A stretch of 64,000 nucleotides of DNA, from assembly GCA_014904845.1 (NCBI GenBank), contig MU119241.1, positions 62,001-126,000 on the forward strand, in the 5' to 3' direction. Position 1 is the first letter of the stretch; the number at the start of each line of letters is the position of its first letter. The position numbers were made by a program, and so were the translations under genes. A model generated the notes under the pieces. That model was not told the origin of the DNA and did not search any database. It worked only from the letters and a program-made list of their open reading frames with translations. This DNA comes from Acephala macrosclerotiorum. Lineage: Eukaryota; Ascomycota; Leotiomycetes; Helotiales; Mollisiaceae. Positions 32,333 through 43,081 of the stretch are shown in pieces.

Positions 32333-33312
32333 CCAGACCAGGGGTTATTGCATCTCGACGGGACGGATTGGCAATTCATTGGGCATCCCTGGCAGGCCCC
32401 AATAATATCATCCGACGCCCTGAAGACTCCGTCGCGCAGTAACAGTTGCGGTGCTGTAGCGTGTTGGCACTAGATGAGGGGACGATCGCGAGGGCTCGAT
32501 CCCCTGGAGAATGAAGTTTGCTTCGCGGAGAAGATCTGGCGGCAGAACAACAAGAGGATCAACCAGCCCGGCTGTGATGGGCGTTGATTGGGACAATTTG
32601 TTGTCGTCGGAGTGAGGATGGCACGCGGGGCTGCAATTGATATCCAGATATCTTAGGATTAGGCAGATAAACACCAGCCACAACGGGTGTGCATTTTCGA
32701 TCCCGTTTGATAACTGCACTTTTTTTACATCGGGGCCGCGTTACAAGCCACAGCAATCTGCGACGAGTAGCAAATCTCGGAGTGTCTGTAAGATTCTACC
32801 ACCGATCACGGCGGGTTGAGGTCCATTTGAGAGCACAGCAGAAAGCCCTTGCTGCAGCAGAACATTCAGGGCTGAAACCGGCCTACAAAATGTCTCGCGA
32901 TCGCAGATCTGGGCCTCGGTCACTACGAGATTGACTCTCCCCCTGAAGTTCCTTATATCAGTACATGTTAACTTCATTCAGGAAATAGGCTTGAAAGATT
33001 GTTCGAGGTTTCGGACTTAACAGCTCGAGCTTGCCTTCGAAGAAGCGACCCATTATCGTGACACCGAAGTATGAACCAATAAGTGGAATGCTAATGTATT
33101 CTTAATAGCAAATACTCCTTACAATCTGCCTACATTAAAATCCCTCCAATTCCTAGACAACCACTTTCCGGAATCTCTAATAAGTCCGAGGCCTTCGTGT
33201 GTCACCCTTTTGACACATGCGAGCTGCAATTGCTTTCAATCGCTGGAGCATGCATCATACAAGGACAAATACAGTCTCCGTATTCATCCACCACTAGCAA
33301 TTACCCTCTCAT
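32333..33312. other. Interval with coding-like relics on minus
   Basis: The frame of the preceding gene extends to about 32977 with patches such as L-V-D-P-L-V-V-L-P-P-D-L-L-R-E-A, interrupted by several stops. No splicing scheme removes all the stops. Probably decayed exons, otherwise nothing. Confidence 0.3.
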
Positions 33313-34271
33313 TTACCTTCTGGTCCTCTTAGATCGAGAGTTTTTTGGAGGGGATCCGCACTGCTCTTGCTCCCTATGCTTCTGCTTCGCCTGTTTCTTT
33401 CTCTCCAGTTCGGCTGCTTGAGTATTCGCGAGTGCCTGATTCGCTTGGATTTGTGCTTGTTCGTCTTTCTGCAGTCAACTGGCGTCAATTCCAAATGCTT
33501 CAAATACGCCGGACTTCATACACTTGCCTTGATTTTCGATTGAACGGTTAGCAAAGCTGGTTCCAGTAGCCCTCGACTGTCAAACGCGTCCGGATTGTCG
33601 TTCAAAAACTGGGTTCCGACAAGCATCTGTAACTCCATCGGGGCATTATCAGGCGCGATGTAAAACCAGTCAGTTCCGTATTTTCCTTTCTTCCCAAGCC
33701 AAGTGAGTTCTGTCGCCTGGTCGGAAATGAAGCTTCCTGTCATCGTTACATGCTGAATCGGTGGAACCGAGCATATTGTCAATTTACAAAGTCTGGCAAT
33801 TCTTGGGTGAACGAAGTTTACTCGACAACCGGAGTCTTCGATCACAGTAACCTCTTCAACGTCGGCGTTTGTTGGGTTATGGATTTGCGCGGACTTGTAC
33901 GAAATGTCACTCGGGACTTGGTTACTCTGTCCAGATTGGCAAGTGTTACTGGAGTTCAGGTAAAGGTTGGGAGCAATTCTTACGGAAGATTCTTGCGAGC
34001 TCGATGCTTCCGCTCCTCTCGCCTGACAATTTCGCAAATATTCTTCGTACTCTTCCTGCTCCGGATCTCTAGCAACACCTCCCAAAATATCAGCTAGAAC
34101 GATGCCACGTTCTTTCTCAAGCCTCCGCCTTCTAAACTCCCGGATCTGTTCTCGAGTGAATTCTGCATCCATGTTCTCGTAATAGCCCGCACTAGCTGAA
34201 CCCCCGGAAGACATTGGTCCGTATATTTGTAGGGTCCGTGAATGTGGAGGAAATTGTCGACGAACAATCAT
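33313..34271 (-). CDS. Retropepsin-like protein with coiled-coil ends
   Basis: Two exons on minus, 34271-33528 and 33468-33313, give 299 residues. The intron (33469-33527) starts with GC, not GT (GCAAGT..CTGCAG). Residues 35-85 are charged and helical. Residues 140-230 resemble a retropepsin-type aspartic protease fold: V-I-E-D-S-G-C with Asp-Ser-Gly at 146-148, then R-I-A-R-L, a flap-like strand region, W-F-Y-I-A and L-V-G-T-Q-F-L-N-D. The tail is a Gln/Lys-rich coiled coil. No integrase or reverse transcriptase is nearby, so it is either a domesticated gag-pol protease or a cellular retropepsin-like (Ddi1-type) protein. The start could also be the Met at codon 20. Confidence 0.6.
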
Positions 34272-34782
34272 GGAATTGTTGGCCTGGGCTAGAATCGATT
34301 GTCCAGTATCAGAAATCCGGCTTTTCTTGCGACAGAAATTCTCAACATACCAGCCTGGGCCTGGCCCCCATACTTATAAATTGTTATCTGATTATAGGAC
34401 ATGGCGAAATGATAGCTTCTCAGTGGTCAGCGACAGCGACTCGTGATCCCTTGCTTTACAGGGCCTTTGCCTTATCCTTCGGGGCGCGAGCCTGGTTTTA
34501 AGGAGGGTGCGCTATCAAATCCAGTGGCCCCACGTCGACTTTTATTCCCAACTGGACGAGGCTATGCTTCGCCTCCGGCAAATCTCAATATGCCATCAGA
34601 AAACGAAGGTGTGTACACCTTGGTTGTGCAACAGCTGGATTCGCTAGCTTTGCATGATTTCACATGCAGGCGCACACAAGTTCGCCTCATTTTCGCACAC
34701 CGGCCACGAAATAGGAATTTGCATAAGATGCCCAAAATCCCTGCTGCCCGACTTCCACATTCTCACAGCCTCGCGATGAAAG
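34272..34782. other. Divergent promoter region
   Basis: About 510 bp between the retropepsin-like gene (minus) and the DUF6594 gene (plus). No element was identified. Confidence 0.4.
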
Positions 34783-35800
34783 ATGGAAGGCTATGCGAAA
34801 GTGGCGCAATTGATGGCAAGTCAGGAGGAGTTTGCGATCTTACGACGGTTTCGAGTCCTCAATATGCAAAGGCTTCTTTATCTGCAAGCGGAAATTATCC
34901 ATCTTGAAGCGGAAGTAGCTCAACTAGCTAAAAGGGATGCGTTGCATGAAGAACGGCAAATTTATACAAAAGATTGGTGGTCTTTGAGTCAAGGAGGGGA
35001 AGGGGAAGACTTAGAGCAATGGCAGAAAGTCGAAGAACTCAACGAAAAGTTAGATCAGTATAGTGAGTGGTCGGTGTGCTCTCACTGAAAAACTCCACTG
35101 ACACGATAACGTCGCTAGATGATGCGCTCTTAAAGCAAACTTCTCTTGCCAAACTGGAACAGCCGCGGCAATACGATCTAGACTTTTTGAGGAACTGGTT
35201 CCGAAGGCCCGGGATGGGGTCATTCCCCCTCTTGGGTATAGACAGAGACGCATGGGATACCAAAAATGAGAGTGATCTGATTGCCATCAAGCCTCGTGAT
35301 GCGCCCGATATCTTTTCAAAATGGTTCACTGAATACCTTGTTCCTCGCTACCACCATGCCTTCGGAAAAAGATTTAAGGTGTTTCGAGATGCGCAGCTTG
35401 GCTGAGACCATGCTAACTAGCTATAGAAAGAGACGCTGCCTGAAACAGTAGGCACCGGACTATATCATTATAAAGAATCGAGCTTGGAAGCAGTTATCGG
35501 CACCCTCGTTACAGTTCTGGCTTCGCTACTCCCAATATGTTCGGTTGTTGCCTTGTACATTGTACAATCCAACAACATTCGGCTTGGAATGATTGCAATC
35601 TTCTCTGCATGTTTCTCCCTCGCCCTCGCGCTGATGACGAACGCAAGGAGAATTGAAGTATTCGCAGCAACGGCAGCGTAAGCACACCCACACCATATAG
35701 AGAGCAAATCTGCCCACTGACTTATCTCCTCCTGCTTAGCTTTGCTGCTGTCAATGTTGTGTTTTTGACAAATAGTCCGTCGTACCCATCAGCGGCGTGA
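34783..35800 (+). CDS. DUF6594 membrane protein
   Basis: Four exons: 34783-35062, 35119-35378, 35427-35677 and 35740-35800, with introns of 56, 48 and 62 bp, all in phase, giving 283 residues. It starts M-E-G-Y-A-K-V-A-Q-L-M, the usual opening of fungal DUF6594 proteins, followed by F-R-R-F, N-M-Q-R-L-L-Y-L-Q-A-E and D-W-W. The last 80 residues hold three predicted membrane spans (from A-V-I-G-T-L-V to F-A-A-V-N-V-V-F). DUF6594 proteins are common, often lineage-specific, and functionally uncharacterised. It lies between a retropepsin-like gene and a caspase-like gene. Confidence 0.85.
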
Positions 35801-37260
35801 CAAGACTCGACGAGGAAAATTCACGCCTTGTTAAAGCACTAATGGCCTCGCTAGGACCCAGAGAAGCTAAAGGCTGGTAAGTTGCAACACAGAGCTCGAG
35901 GCGGACTGGTGGTGCACCAAATACACCGTCGTTGATCCTTGTGAGCCGATGTATATGTGCAACCAGACAGAAATCTGCAGACAGATATAGACCTGAAAGT
36001 ATATCCATGCCAATTGTGCCGTAGATGGAACTGAACAAACGAAGAATTCAACCATTCGAGAAAGACCCGAGATGACAAGAGCGTGTCCAACAGCTACATG
36101 ATCATGAGTTGCAGGGCGAACATGCAAATTCAGAATGTGATATGGAATGCAATAAAACTGTTCAACAGCTCCCGTCCGCCCGAACACCCGGACAGCGTTG
36201 TGATAATCAAGCTGTAGAGGTATTGTTGTAGTTTAGCCAGCATGCATCCTGCGCAGAAACACCACAATCCATGCTCCAGCCCCGAGTTGCGTTTGACCCG
36301 CCAACAATATTCACAACATCTTAGCAGGTATGCCTTCTCTCCTTTATTCTTCGCGGCAAACATAACGGCTCTCGCAATAGAGGGAATAGGGGGAATGAAG
36401 GGTTCGAAGGGCGTGGGAAGTGCCGTCAAGAGTCCATGGTATCTGCTGGGATGGGACTGGCTTCGACATAAACCTCCGCGGGATATCGAGTAGGCGATGT
36501 TGTCTTCAGCTCTCGATGTGGAATTCTTTCTGGCAAAACTGTCAGCTCCGTAGGCAGCGCCGCAGCGCAACTCAAAGCGCACGGAATTCCAGCAGTGGTG
36601 GTCGAATCGAATGCCAATGCACAATACAGGACGGTCATGTTGGCAGCCTGCAATCGATAAGATTCGACTGTATTCAAGAGCTCCATCGTCCACGAATCCC
36701 GGTTCTGGCCTAGATGTTGAAAAAGAGCCTAGTCTAAATAGAGATTAGGGTAATGTGCACGTGCAGAGAGTCAACTTTTCAACCTCAACATTCGGCACGA
36801 AAGTGGCATTTGTTTCGCACCATTGACTGATTGAGGGCCAATTTGGATCTCATGCAGCATAATCGTGAGCCGACTTAGCGAGGCTGCATCTCTCGTGGCT
36901 TCATAGAGTTGGTCGTGCCATCGCGAGCCTTGTTCCCTTCTGCCATGTTTTGATATTCGACAATCTCATTTCTCGAGCCTTATTTTCATGCGCACATTTT
37001 ACTTTCCCGTTGCACAGAATGCCGAATTTCCCTTTCTCGTCATTTTAGGAGTAAGACTGCGCAGCACGAGGCCGTGAAGGCGAATCGGCCACGGCAGCTC
37101 CAGCCTTCTACACCATCTCGGAACAAGCAGAGCCTACTCAGACGCAAGATGGGTTAAAACCTGAACTAAAGCCAACTGGCCTGACTCACGATACGTCTCG
37201 CTTAGGTTGGCATATGAAGGATCTTGAATGTTTAGCCAAAAGTATAAAGACTGTAGGTGA
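35801..37260. other. Unresolved interval
   Basis: Overlapping coding-like frames occur at 36130-36693 and 36426-36686 (minus, with membrane-like segments) and 36242-36493 (plus). None gives a consistent splice model. The 5' exon of the caspase-like gene probably lies in the last 100-200 bp, but no start could be fixed. Confidence 0.3.
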
Positions 37261-39798
37261 TTGTGTCCGCTACGGGGATCTTGGTCTGACGTAACTCTAG
37301 GCAGTGGGCTCCTCATTCCCAAATCATGCCGGCTCAAGATACAGATCGGTGAATGTGGGTATGATGCGCTGGGAAATGGACGCTTAGGCGTTGACTCGGA
37401 ACTCAACACACTTCGCGATGTCTTTGAAAAGCAATATGGATTCAACGTCGAGACGTGGCGTATTTCTGCCACAGAAAAATCGCACAACAAGCTTACACAA
37501 AACGCCTTGGATCTCATTGATGAATTTGACTCGAAAGATAACCTGTTTATTTTGTATTATGCTGGTCATGGGTACATCAACGAGTATCGCCAATCAGCCT
37601 AGGCATGGTAATGGTCTCCAAATTGCCAAAGGAATAGACATGCTGACGAGACTAGCTCGAGGGATCCAGCTTCTCCGACAGTTGACTGGTCCCGCATTCA
37701 AGGCTAGTTCGAGAGATCAAAGTCAGATGTTGTTGTATTCCTCGATTGCTGTGCTGCTGCAATCTCCGCACCCAGGCGTGGGAATGCCCGCATGGAAACT
37801 TTAGTCGCATGTGGTTTCGAGACTCGGGCGCCTCCTCCCGGCGAGCATTCCTTCACCAACACCTTGATCGAAGTCCTTGGAGACTGGCAAAATGTTCCAT
37901 CATTCTTAATAACCATATTGCATAGTGGGGTACTTCAAGTCCTAATGCAGAGGCGCAAGGAAAAGTGCCCAAACGGGCAAAGATTCGAATGGCGTGGCAC
38001 CCCAGTGCATATCAGTAACTCGACTGATCCCAAAGCTCTCAGTATTGAGCTTTGCAAGCGGAGTCTTGTCGATTTCGCCGGCTTCTCGTCCAATCCGCCA
38101 ATTAGCCTCGCTGACGCTGTTACATCTCATAACGACGCCTTCTCTTCGACGACATATGAAGACTTGATGAGTCTCTCCTGTAATGATTTAGACCATCGAC
38201 TATGATCTGATGACACAACGTCATCACCAGGGAGTGCGGAACCAGGCTTCGAAGACAAGGACACGTCCCCAGACCCTTCTGAGACTGAGTCTGCACTGAA
38301 AGTTCCACACATGCTCGCGTCCTTTGCACTTGACGAGAGCGCATCGCTTCCAAATGGAGAAGCTTGCCGTCGGTGGCTCTCTGCGTTCCCTGGACTGGCC
38401 AAACACGTCAAGGTCGAAGCGGTATTCGACAGTTATTCTACAGTTCTCATTATGTCGATTCCTGTGGTCATCTGGAATATGCTTTCTGACCACCCTACAT
38501 GCCAGCCCATATCGTATGTGACCTCGAGGAATTTAATGTTTGATCCGAAAGAAAGATGGGGTGTCTCATTTTTTGAAACCAGCTTGAGTCATGATATCGA
38601 TGCCAAGGAGGAACAGTTCCCGCGTGCGACTTCATCGAGTTCGGCTAAAAGCATCAGCGATATTGTCCGCCCTGCACCTCAAATTCCAGAGTCATTGGAT
38701 GCAATCCAAACGGACATCATTGGACCCCAGATTGGACATGAAACTCAAGCTTCAGGTTCGAGCTTGCCCACTTCAGATCACGCTAAAATATATACTGATC
38801 CCATATCATTCAAACAAGATCACAATGATCTTAGACGCTCAACACCTGTCCAAGTTTACGGAGTGCGAAACAGCCGGAAAACGTCAGGCACACCCTTCCA
38901 AGTGGCTGAATCATCGATGATTGGTGGAAACAGCTCAATCTCGACGGGAAAGACAACCGTTTCTTGGATTCAGGATCTGGAAGCTTCAGACGACACTTTG
39001 AGCATGATGAGTTCAGAATACTCCAGAAGTAGTCGTTTTACGAGGTCAAACTTCAGTGAAACATCGTACATGGACGCCTCCGAAAGAGGAGATTACTTAG
39101 ATGAAAGCCATAACGCACCTCTCACATTCGATTCACGGGTAAGCTTCCCCTCACTGCTCCAAAGCAGATTCATTTGCTGACAAAGATTGTTGTATAGGAT
39201 AAATTCGTTATTTGCTTCTTTCCACATCGTCGTAGTGACTTTCATCATCTCATCGTGAGGAATTGCAAGGGCAGCGTCAGTTATATCTCTGAGAGTATTG
39301 TCCGCAGACATGGTCTCAAGATTTCAAAAGAAAACATAATACTGGCCTGGCACTACCTCCCACCATCGCATATGAATGAATGTTCGAACACTCGTTGCAA
39401 GATTGTGCCGTCAGCATGGCTTCCCGGATGCGATGTTGCATTTGGAGAAGAGTGCGGGAGGCAAGACGACAAAGAGTCGGAAGAAGAGGATGAACAATAC
39501 GAAGACGACAACGCAGAAGCTGAGAATCAGCCAAAATTCAATGACACGGGCAAGTCTTTCATCAAGCAAGTGGCGTTATTCTAAGTAGGGATCTTAAGAC
39601 TTGTCTCGATCACCCGAAACAACTACGCTTCATGACCTTTCCCCCGAAGAAGAATTGCGAGTGCTGCAAAGAACCGCAGAAATGAATTATAATACAGCAG
39701 TTTCGATGGTAAAAAGGAAAGCAGTACCATCGAAACCTAACTTCAATACGGAGTCGGTGAGTCAGAGGACTCACTATAAGAGGACCAAGATGTCATGA
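37261..39798 (+). pseudogene. Caspase-like (peptidase C14) gene with C-terminal Cys/acidic module and one in-frame TAG
   Basis: One frame runs through the locus once introns are removed: 37574-37621 (GTATCG..CAAAG), about 38174-38224 (GTAATG..CACCAG), 39139-39197 and 39550-39598 (GC-AG). The p20-like region has the catalytic His in L-F-I-L-Y-Y-A-G-H-G and the catalytic Cys in V-V-V-F-L-D-C-C-A-A-A. G-F-E-T-R-A-P-P-P-G and S-F-T-N-T-L follow, as in fungal caspase-domain proteins. A second region (L-A-S-F-A-L-D-E-S, W-L-S-A-F-P-G-L-A-K) and a Ser-rich linker precede the module shared with the gene at 31.3 kb. An in-frame TAG at 37705-37707, between His and Cys in conserved sequence, cannot be spliced out by a normal intron. 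The 5' end is unresolved. Product if made: a metacaspase-related cell-death protease. Confidence 0.6.
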
Positions 39799-40457
39799 TT
39801 TTCTTCTCAGGAGTCAATGGTCTTACGTCTTTTGGAGACAACAAACATCCTTGACAATCTTGTTGAAAAGAATCTGCCTCGTGATCAGTTGCTCCAAGGA
39901 ACCTTCGAAATGCACGAAATCGGATGTTTGCATGAATAGTTCTATGACCTGACTAGAACGACATTCACCAAGTGCCCCGATTTGCAGCAGTCTCTTCTCA
40001 AGAACCTTTACCCGCGCTATCCCCAATCCCAAGTACTGTTTTAGATCACAGAACACAAGTCAGCCTTGTTAGCCCAACTGCGCCTTTCAAGGTGGAGGCG
40101 TGCTAACACGAAGGGTACACGGCAAGGGTTCTTTCACCGATAAAGCATGAACCTGCAAGGAAAGTTCCAAGTTTCATGCCCCTTCCACCAACTCTCGGCG
40201 CTCTCTGTGGCTCGATTCACAGATCCATGGATCATGCATAAACGCCCAGGTACGGAACCAACATTCAACCAACCTCGCCCCTCGTCGATCCCACGAAGGG
40301 ATCAGGCAACAACCCCATACTTTCAGCTCCTTTCCAAATCATCATACAATAAAAACATGGCACCCTTTCCGAATTCCAGCAGGAGAGGAGCAAAGATATT
40401 TAACTCGTTTCTCATCGTGCAACATCAAATTCAACAATTCTATTCGCACCGCCCATA
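39799..40457. other. Intergenic, one weak minus ORF
   Basis: A 77-codon minus ORF at 39823-40056 has plausible composition but no family or start support. The final 150 bp is the leader of the next gene. Confidence 0.3.
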
Positions 40458-41500
40458 ATGGATCACATCGCCAACGAACAGGCCCCAGGCACGTCTTCCC
40501 AAAACGAAGCGGACGAGCATCTTATATTCGCTACCAAATCGCTCCGCCGTCACTGCGGCCTAGCAGACGTCCCTGGTGAAAAATCCACGATTAGAAAGCC
40601 AGACATCGAGCCCTTCTTCTGGATCGAAGTTGCTCCTCCATCGGTCAAAGGTGCTAAATGCCAGCTCGACTGCGGCAAGAAGATCACCCCGGGTGAATAC
40701 AGAATTGCAGTCAATCCAGGCCAATACAGTTACTACTCTACTGCAAACTCAGGTACGCAGAATCTTCCCTTCAATTTTCTTCAAGATCTGGGATGCTGAT
40801 AAATTGTCAACAGATTATTACCATGTCCACTGTTTCGAGAAAATTGCAGACTTCTCACAAGCAGAGTACCTCGATCGCGTCCAACCACTCACTCGCAATG
40901 TCACTAAACTTCGAAACCTCAAAGGGACAAGCATCCTCGACGGAAACTACCTCCTAGATGCTGGAGCTGAGAGGCTATGTCTTGAATGGAAAATCACTGT
41001 TGGGGCTTTGATCGATAAGCGAGATGGTGTTGAGGTCACGGAGACCATGGATCCCGATTTCAATGATTTGCTTCGAAAATCTGGGTCCGCAAAGTATGTA
41101 CCGAAGATGTATCCGGGTATGACGACGTTTGAATACATGCTTTTGACGAGTACGCTAGCGCCGTTTGAGAGTGATGGGATGGAGGATGAGGAGGAGTGGA
41201 ATCTTTTTGAGGAGTTTTTAACTGTGTCGGGAGACAGGTCGGAGGATTTGGAGGATAGGCATAGTCTTAGTGATATGTTGGAAGATTGGAGGAAAGAAGT
41301 TGTAAGTCTTTTTGCTTGGTTGACGGTCGTGGATGGGGCTAATGAGATTCTTACAGATCCTTGCGACGTCTGACAACCTTACCGAACATGGCAAAGAGCT
41401 GAAAGGTAAAATGAGCCCGAAGGCTATCAGGGCGATCGAGCGTCTGGCTGTGACTCCGATGCCAGATCTTCAGAGTGCTTTCCGACGCGGACATTTTTGA
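40458..41500 (+). CDS. PARP-type zinc finger protein
   Basis: Three exons, 40458-40752, 40814-41301 and 41357-41500, with introns of 61 and 55 bp, give 308 residues. Residues 50-110 fit a PARP-type finger: F-W-I-E-V-A, A-K-C-x3-C-G-K-K-I-x2-G-E-Y-R-I-A, then Y-H-V-H-C-F. This finger binds DNA breaks in PARP-1 and ligase III. No PARP catalytic or BRCT domain follows; the rest is an acidic, helical, unrecognised region. A nuclear DNA-damage sensing role is inferred from the finger alone. Such stand-alone PARP-finger proteins are common in filamentous fungi. Confidence 0.75.
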
Positions 41501-42078
41501 TTTGGCGGAGGGAGAAGGAGTCATCTCAAGTCGGGAGGGGGATATACCGTATACTCGGGCTTGCAGTTTTGAAGGTAGAGACTTGAAGAAGAGATAGCTG
41601 CAACTAATTTCACTCAACACCGACTCACTTGCCCAGCAGCTCTTGTCCTTTGTCCGATGTGGACGGTCACGTGATACACTTGTGCGGCTTTTCCGGTGAA
41701 GCCTCCAGCAAGGCGCAGTGACTTGCACAGTACCTAGACTCCAATTCACTCTTTGAGTTTGCCCAAGATTGGTGAGTCTCCAGTTGAGGTCGCTTGGAGA
41801 TGTCTCAAGCCACACATGCAAACCCCTTTTCCACAGCGCATGCTTCTCACTCCACAACTCGAATGCCTTTTGCAAACATTGCTGATACTTCAACTTCTTG
41901 TCAACGAAGTATCTTTACTTGTTTATTGAGATATAATAGTAGAGTTCGATTTTTTATCACTTCAAGTAACGACTTTGAACACACCCAGGTCAAAATTTGG
42001 ATCAAAACACACACTTATCCAGCGCTGCATTTATCTGAAACTAACGCAGCATACCGCTCCTCGACGACGATTAGAGTT
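41501..42078. other. Intergenic
   Basis: No supported gene. Frames open on both strands near 41350-41890 are antisense to the preceding exon or lack character. Confidence 0.4.
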
Positions 42079-42414
42079 ATGGATTTATTACTCAACAATT
42101 TGGTTAGTGTCATGCCAGGCAGTGTGGACATGATATGCGTGACCCGCATCTCTGAGCGCGACTCTCGAGTCCAGGCTCTAGAGCCACCAAAGAACAAGAA
42201 TCGAAAGAAATCGATTATAAATATCAGTTCTACGGGGAATGGAATTTTGGGAGAAGTGCAATAAGCAGCAACGCAGACCGAGGCAGAGGCTGAAGCAGAA
42301 TTGGAAGCGGAAAAGGACGCAGCAGAAGCCAAGAAGGTTCCTTGGTGGAAGCGGATGGCCATGAAGGCAGCTCTGAAAGCTGTGGAAGTGGCGATTCTTC
42401 ATGGTGGGATCTGA
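42079..42414 (+). CDS. Small hypothetical basic/Glu-Ala-rich protein
   Basis: The frame from the ATG at 42079 runs to a TAA at 42262-42264, continues in the same frame as a Glu-Ala repeat, and ends P-W-W-K-R-M ... H-G-G-I at 42414. A 42 bp GT-AG segment (42224-42265 approximately) would remove the TAA; otherwise a CAA to TAA change is the simplest explanation. No family is recognised. Confidence 0.3.
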
Positions 42415-43081
42415 AAGTTCAAAGATAGTTTTCCGGGAGGAAACTGAGCGAAATATGGGTTCATGAACACCTTCAAGAGCTGAAGGTCTATCACGTGTTT
42501 CTTCTGAGACATCGCGCTCTCTCGGCTTCTTCTCGTCGATGACCTCCTTCGTTCTTCGAATTCTAGAAGTATCCCATAAAAGTCAGAGTATGGATGCATG
42601 TAATAGATTTAGGAGCAAGAAATACTGTCAGGAGCGGGAGCAGAAATTGATGAATGAACAAAGCAGCCCGCTGTGGAGAACGTGGTGGGGTTTGGAACAG
42701 CAGAAGTGTCATACACTTTAAGATCATACCTGTCTTGTCAATTAATATTCAGATTCAGCCGAATCTGACTTCTAGTGTCTTTACAGCTGGAGATGGGTGA
42801 TGGTGGCTTGAACGAGAACCGCCTCCTGATAGTCAGGTGACTTCAGCCATGTCTCAGTAAGCCCTCAATCGCGAAAGATACACGAACGCTGTGGCTTGCG
42901 TGGCTGTGGAATTGTATGGTCATATTCGGCTCTCGGAAATCGCCTCACCAAGAGTGTTGCGATTCATGCTTTGAGAGCTCATGATCACGTTTGAGTTGTG
43001 GTCTGTAAATGGCATGCTTCATACCCATCAGTCAATAAATTTCATTCAGGCGTCGAGAAATGTTCCAAGAAAATCAACTAT
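42415..43081. other. Intergenic
   Basis: Upstream region of the patatin gene; nothing recognisable. Confidence 0.4.

Noticed and set aside
12451..37707. Several in-frame TAG codons in otherwise good genes, suggesting TAG is read as Gln
   Set aside because: TAG clearly terminates other genes here (for example the MYND gene at 6911 and the zinc-loop gene at 2099), and no fungal nuclear code is known in which TAG encodes Gln. Decay or sequence error is simpler.
38203..38205. TGA in the caspase-like gene taken as a second nonsense codon
   Set aside because: It lies inside a good 51 bp GTAATG..CACCAG intron with matching phase, so only the TAG at 37705 is unexplained.
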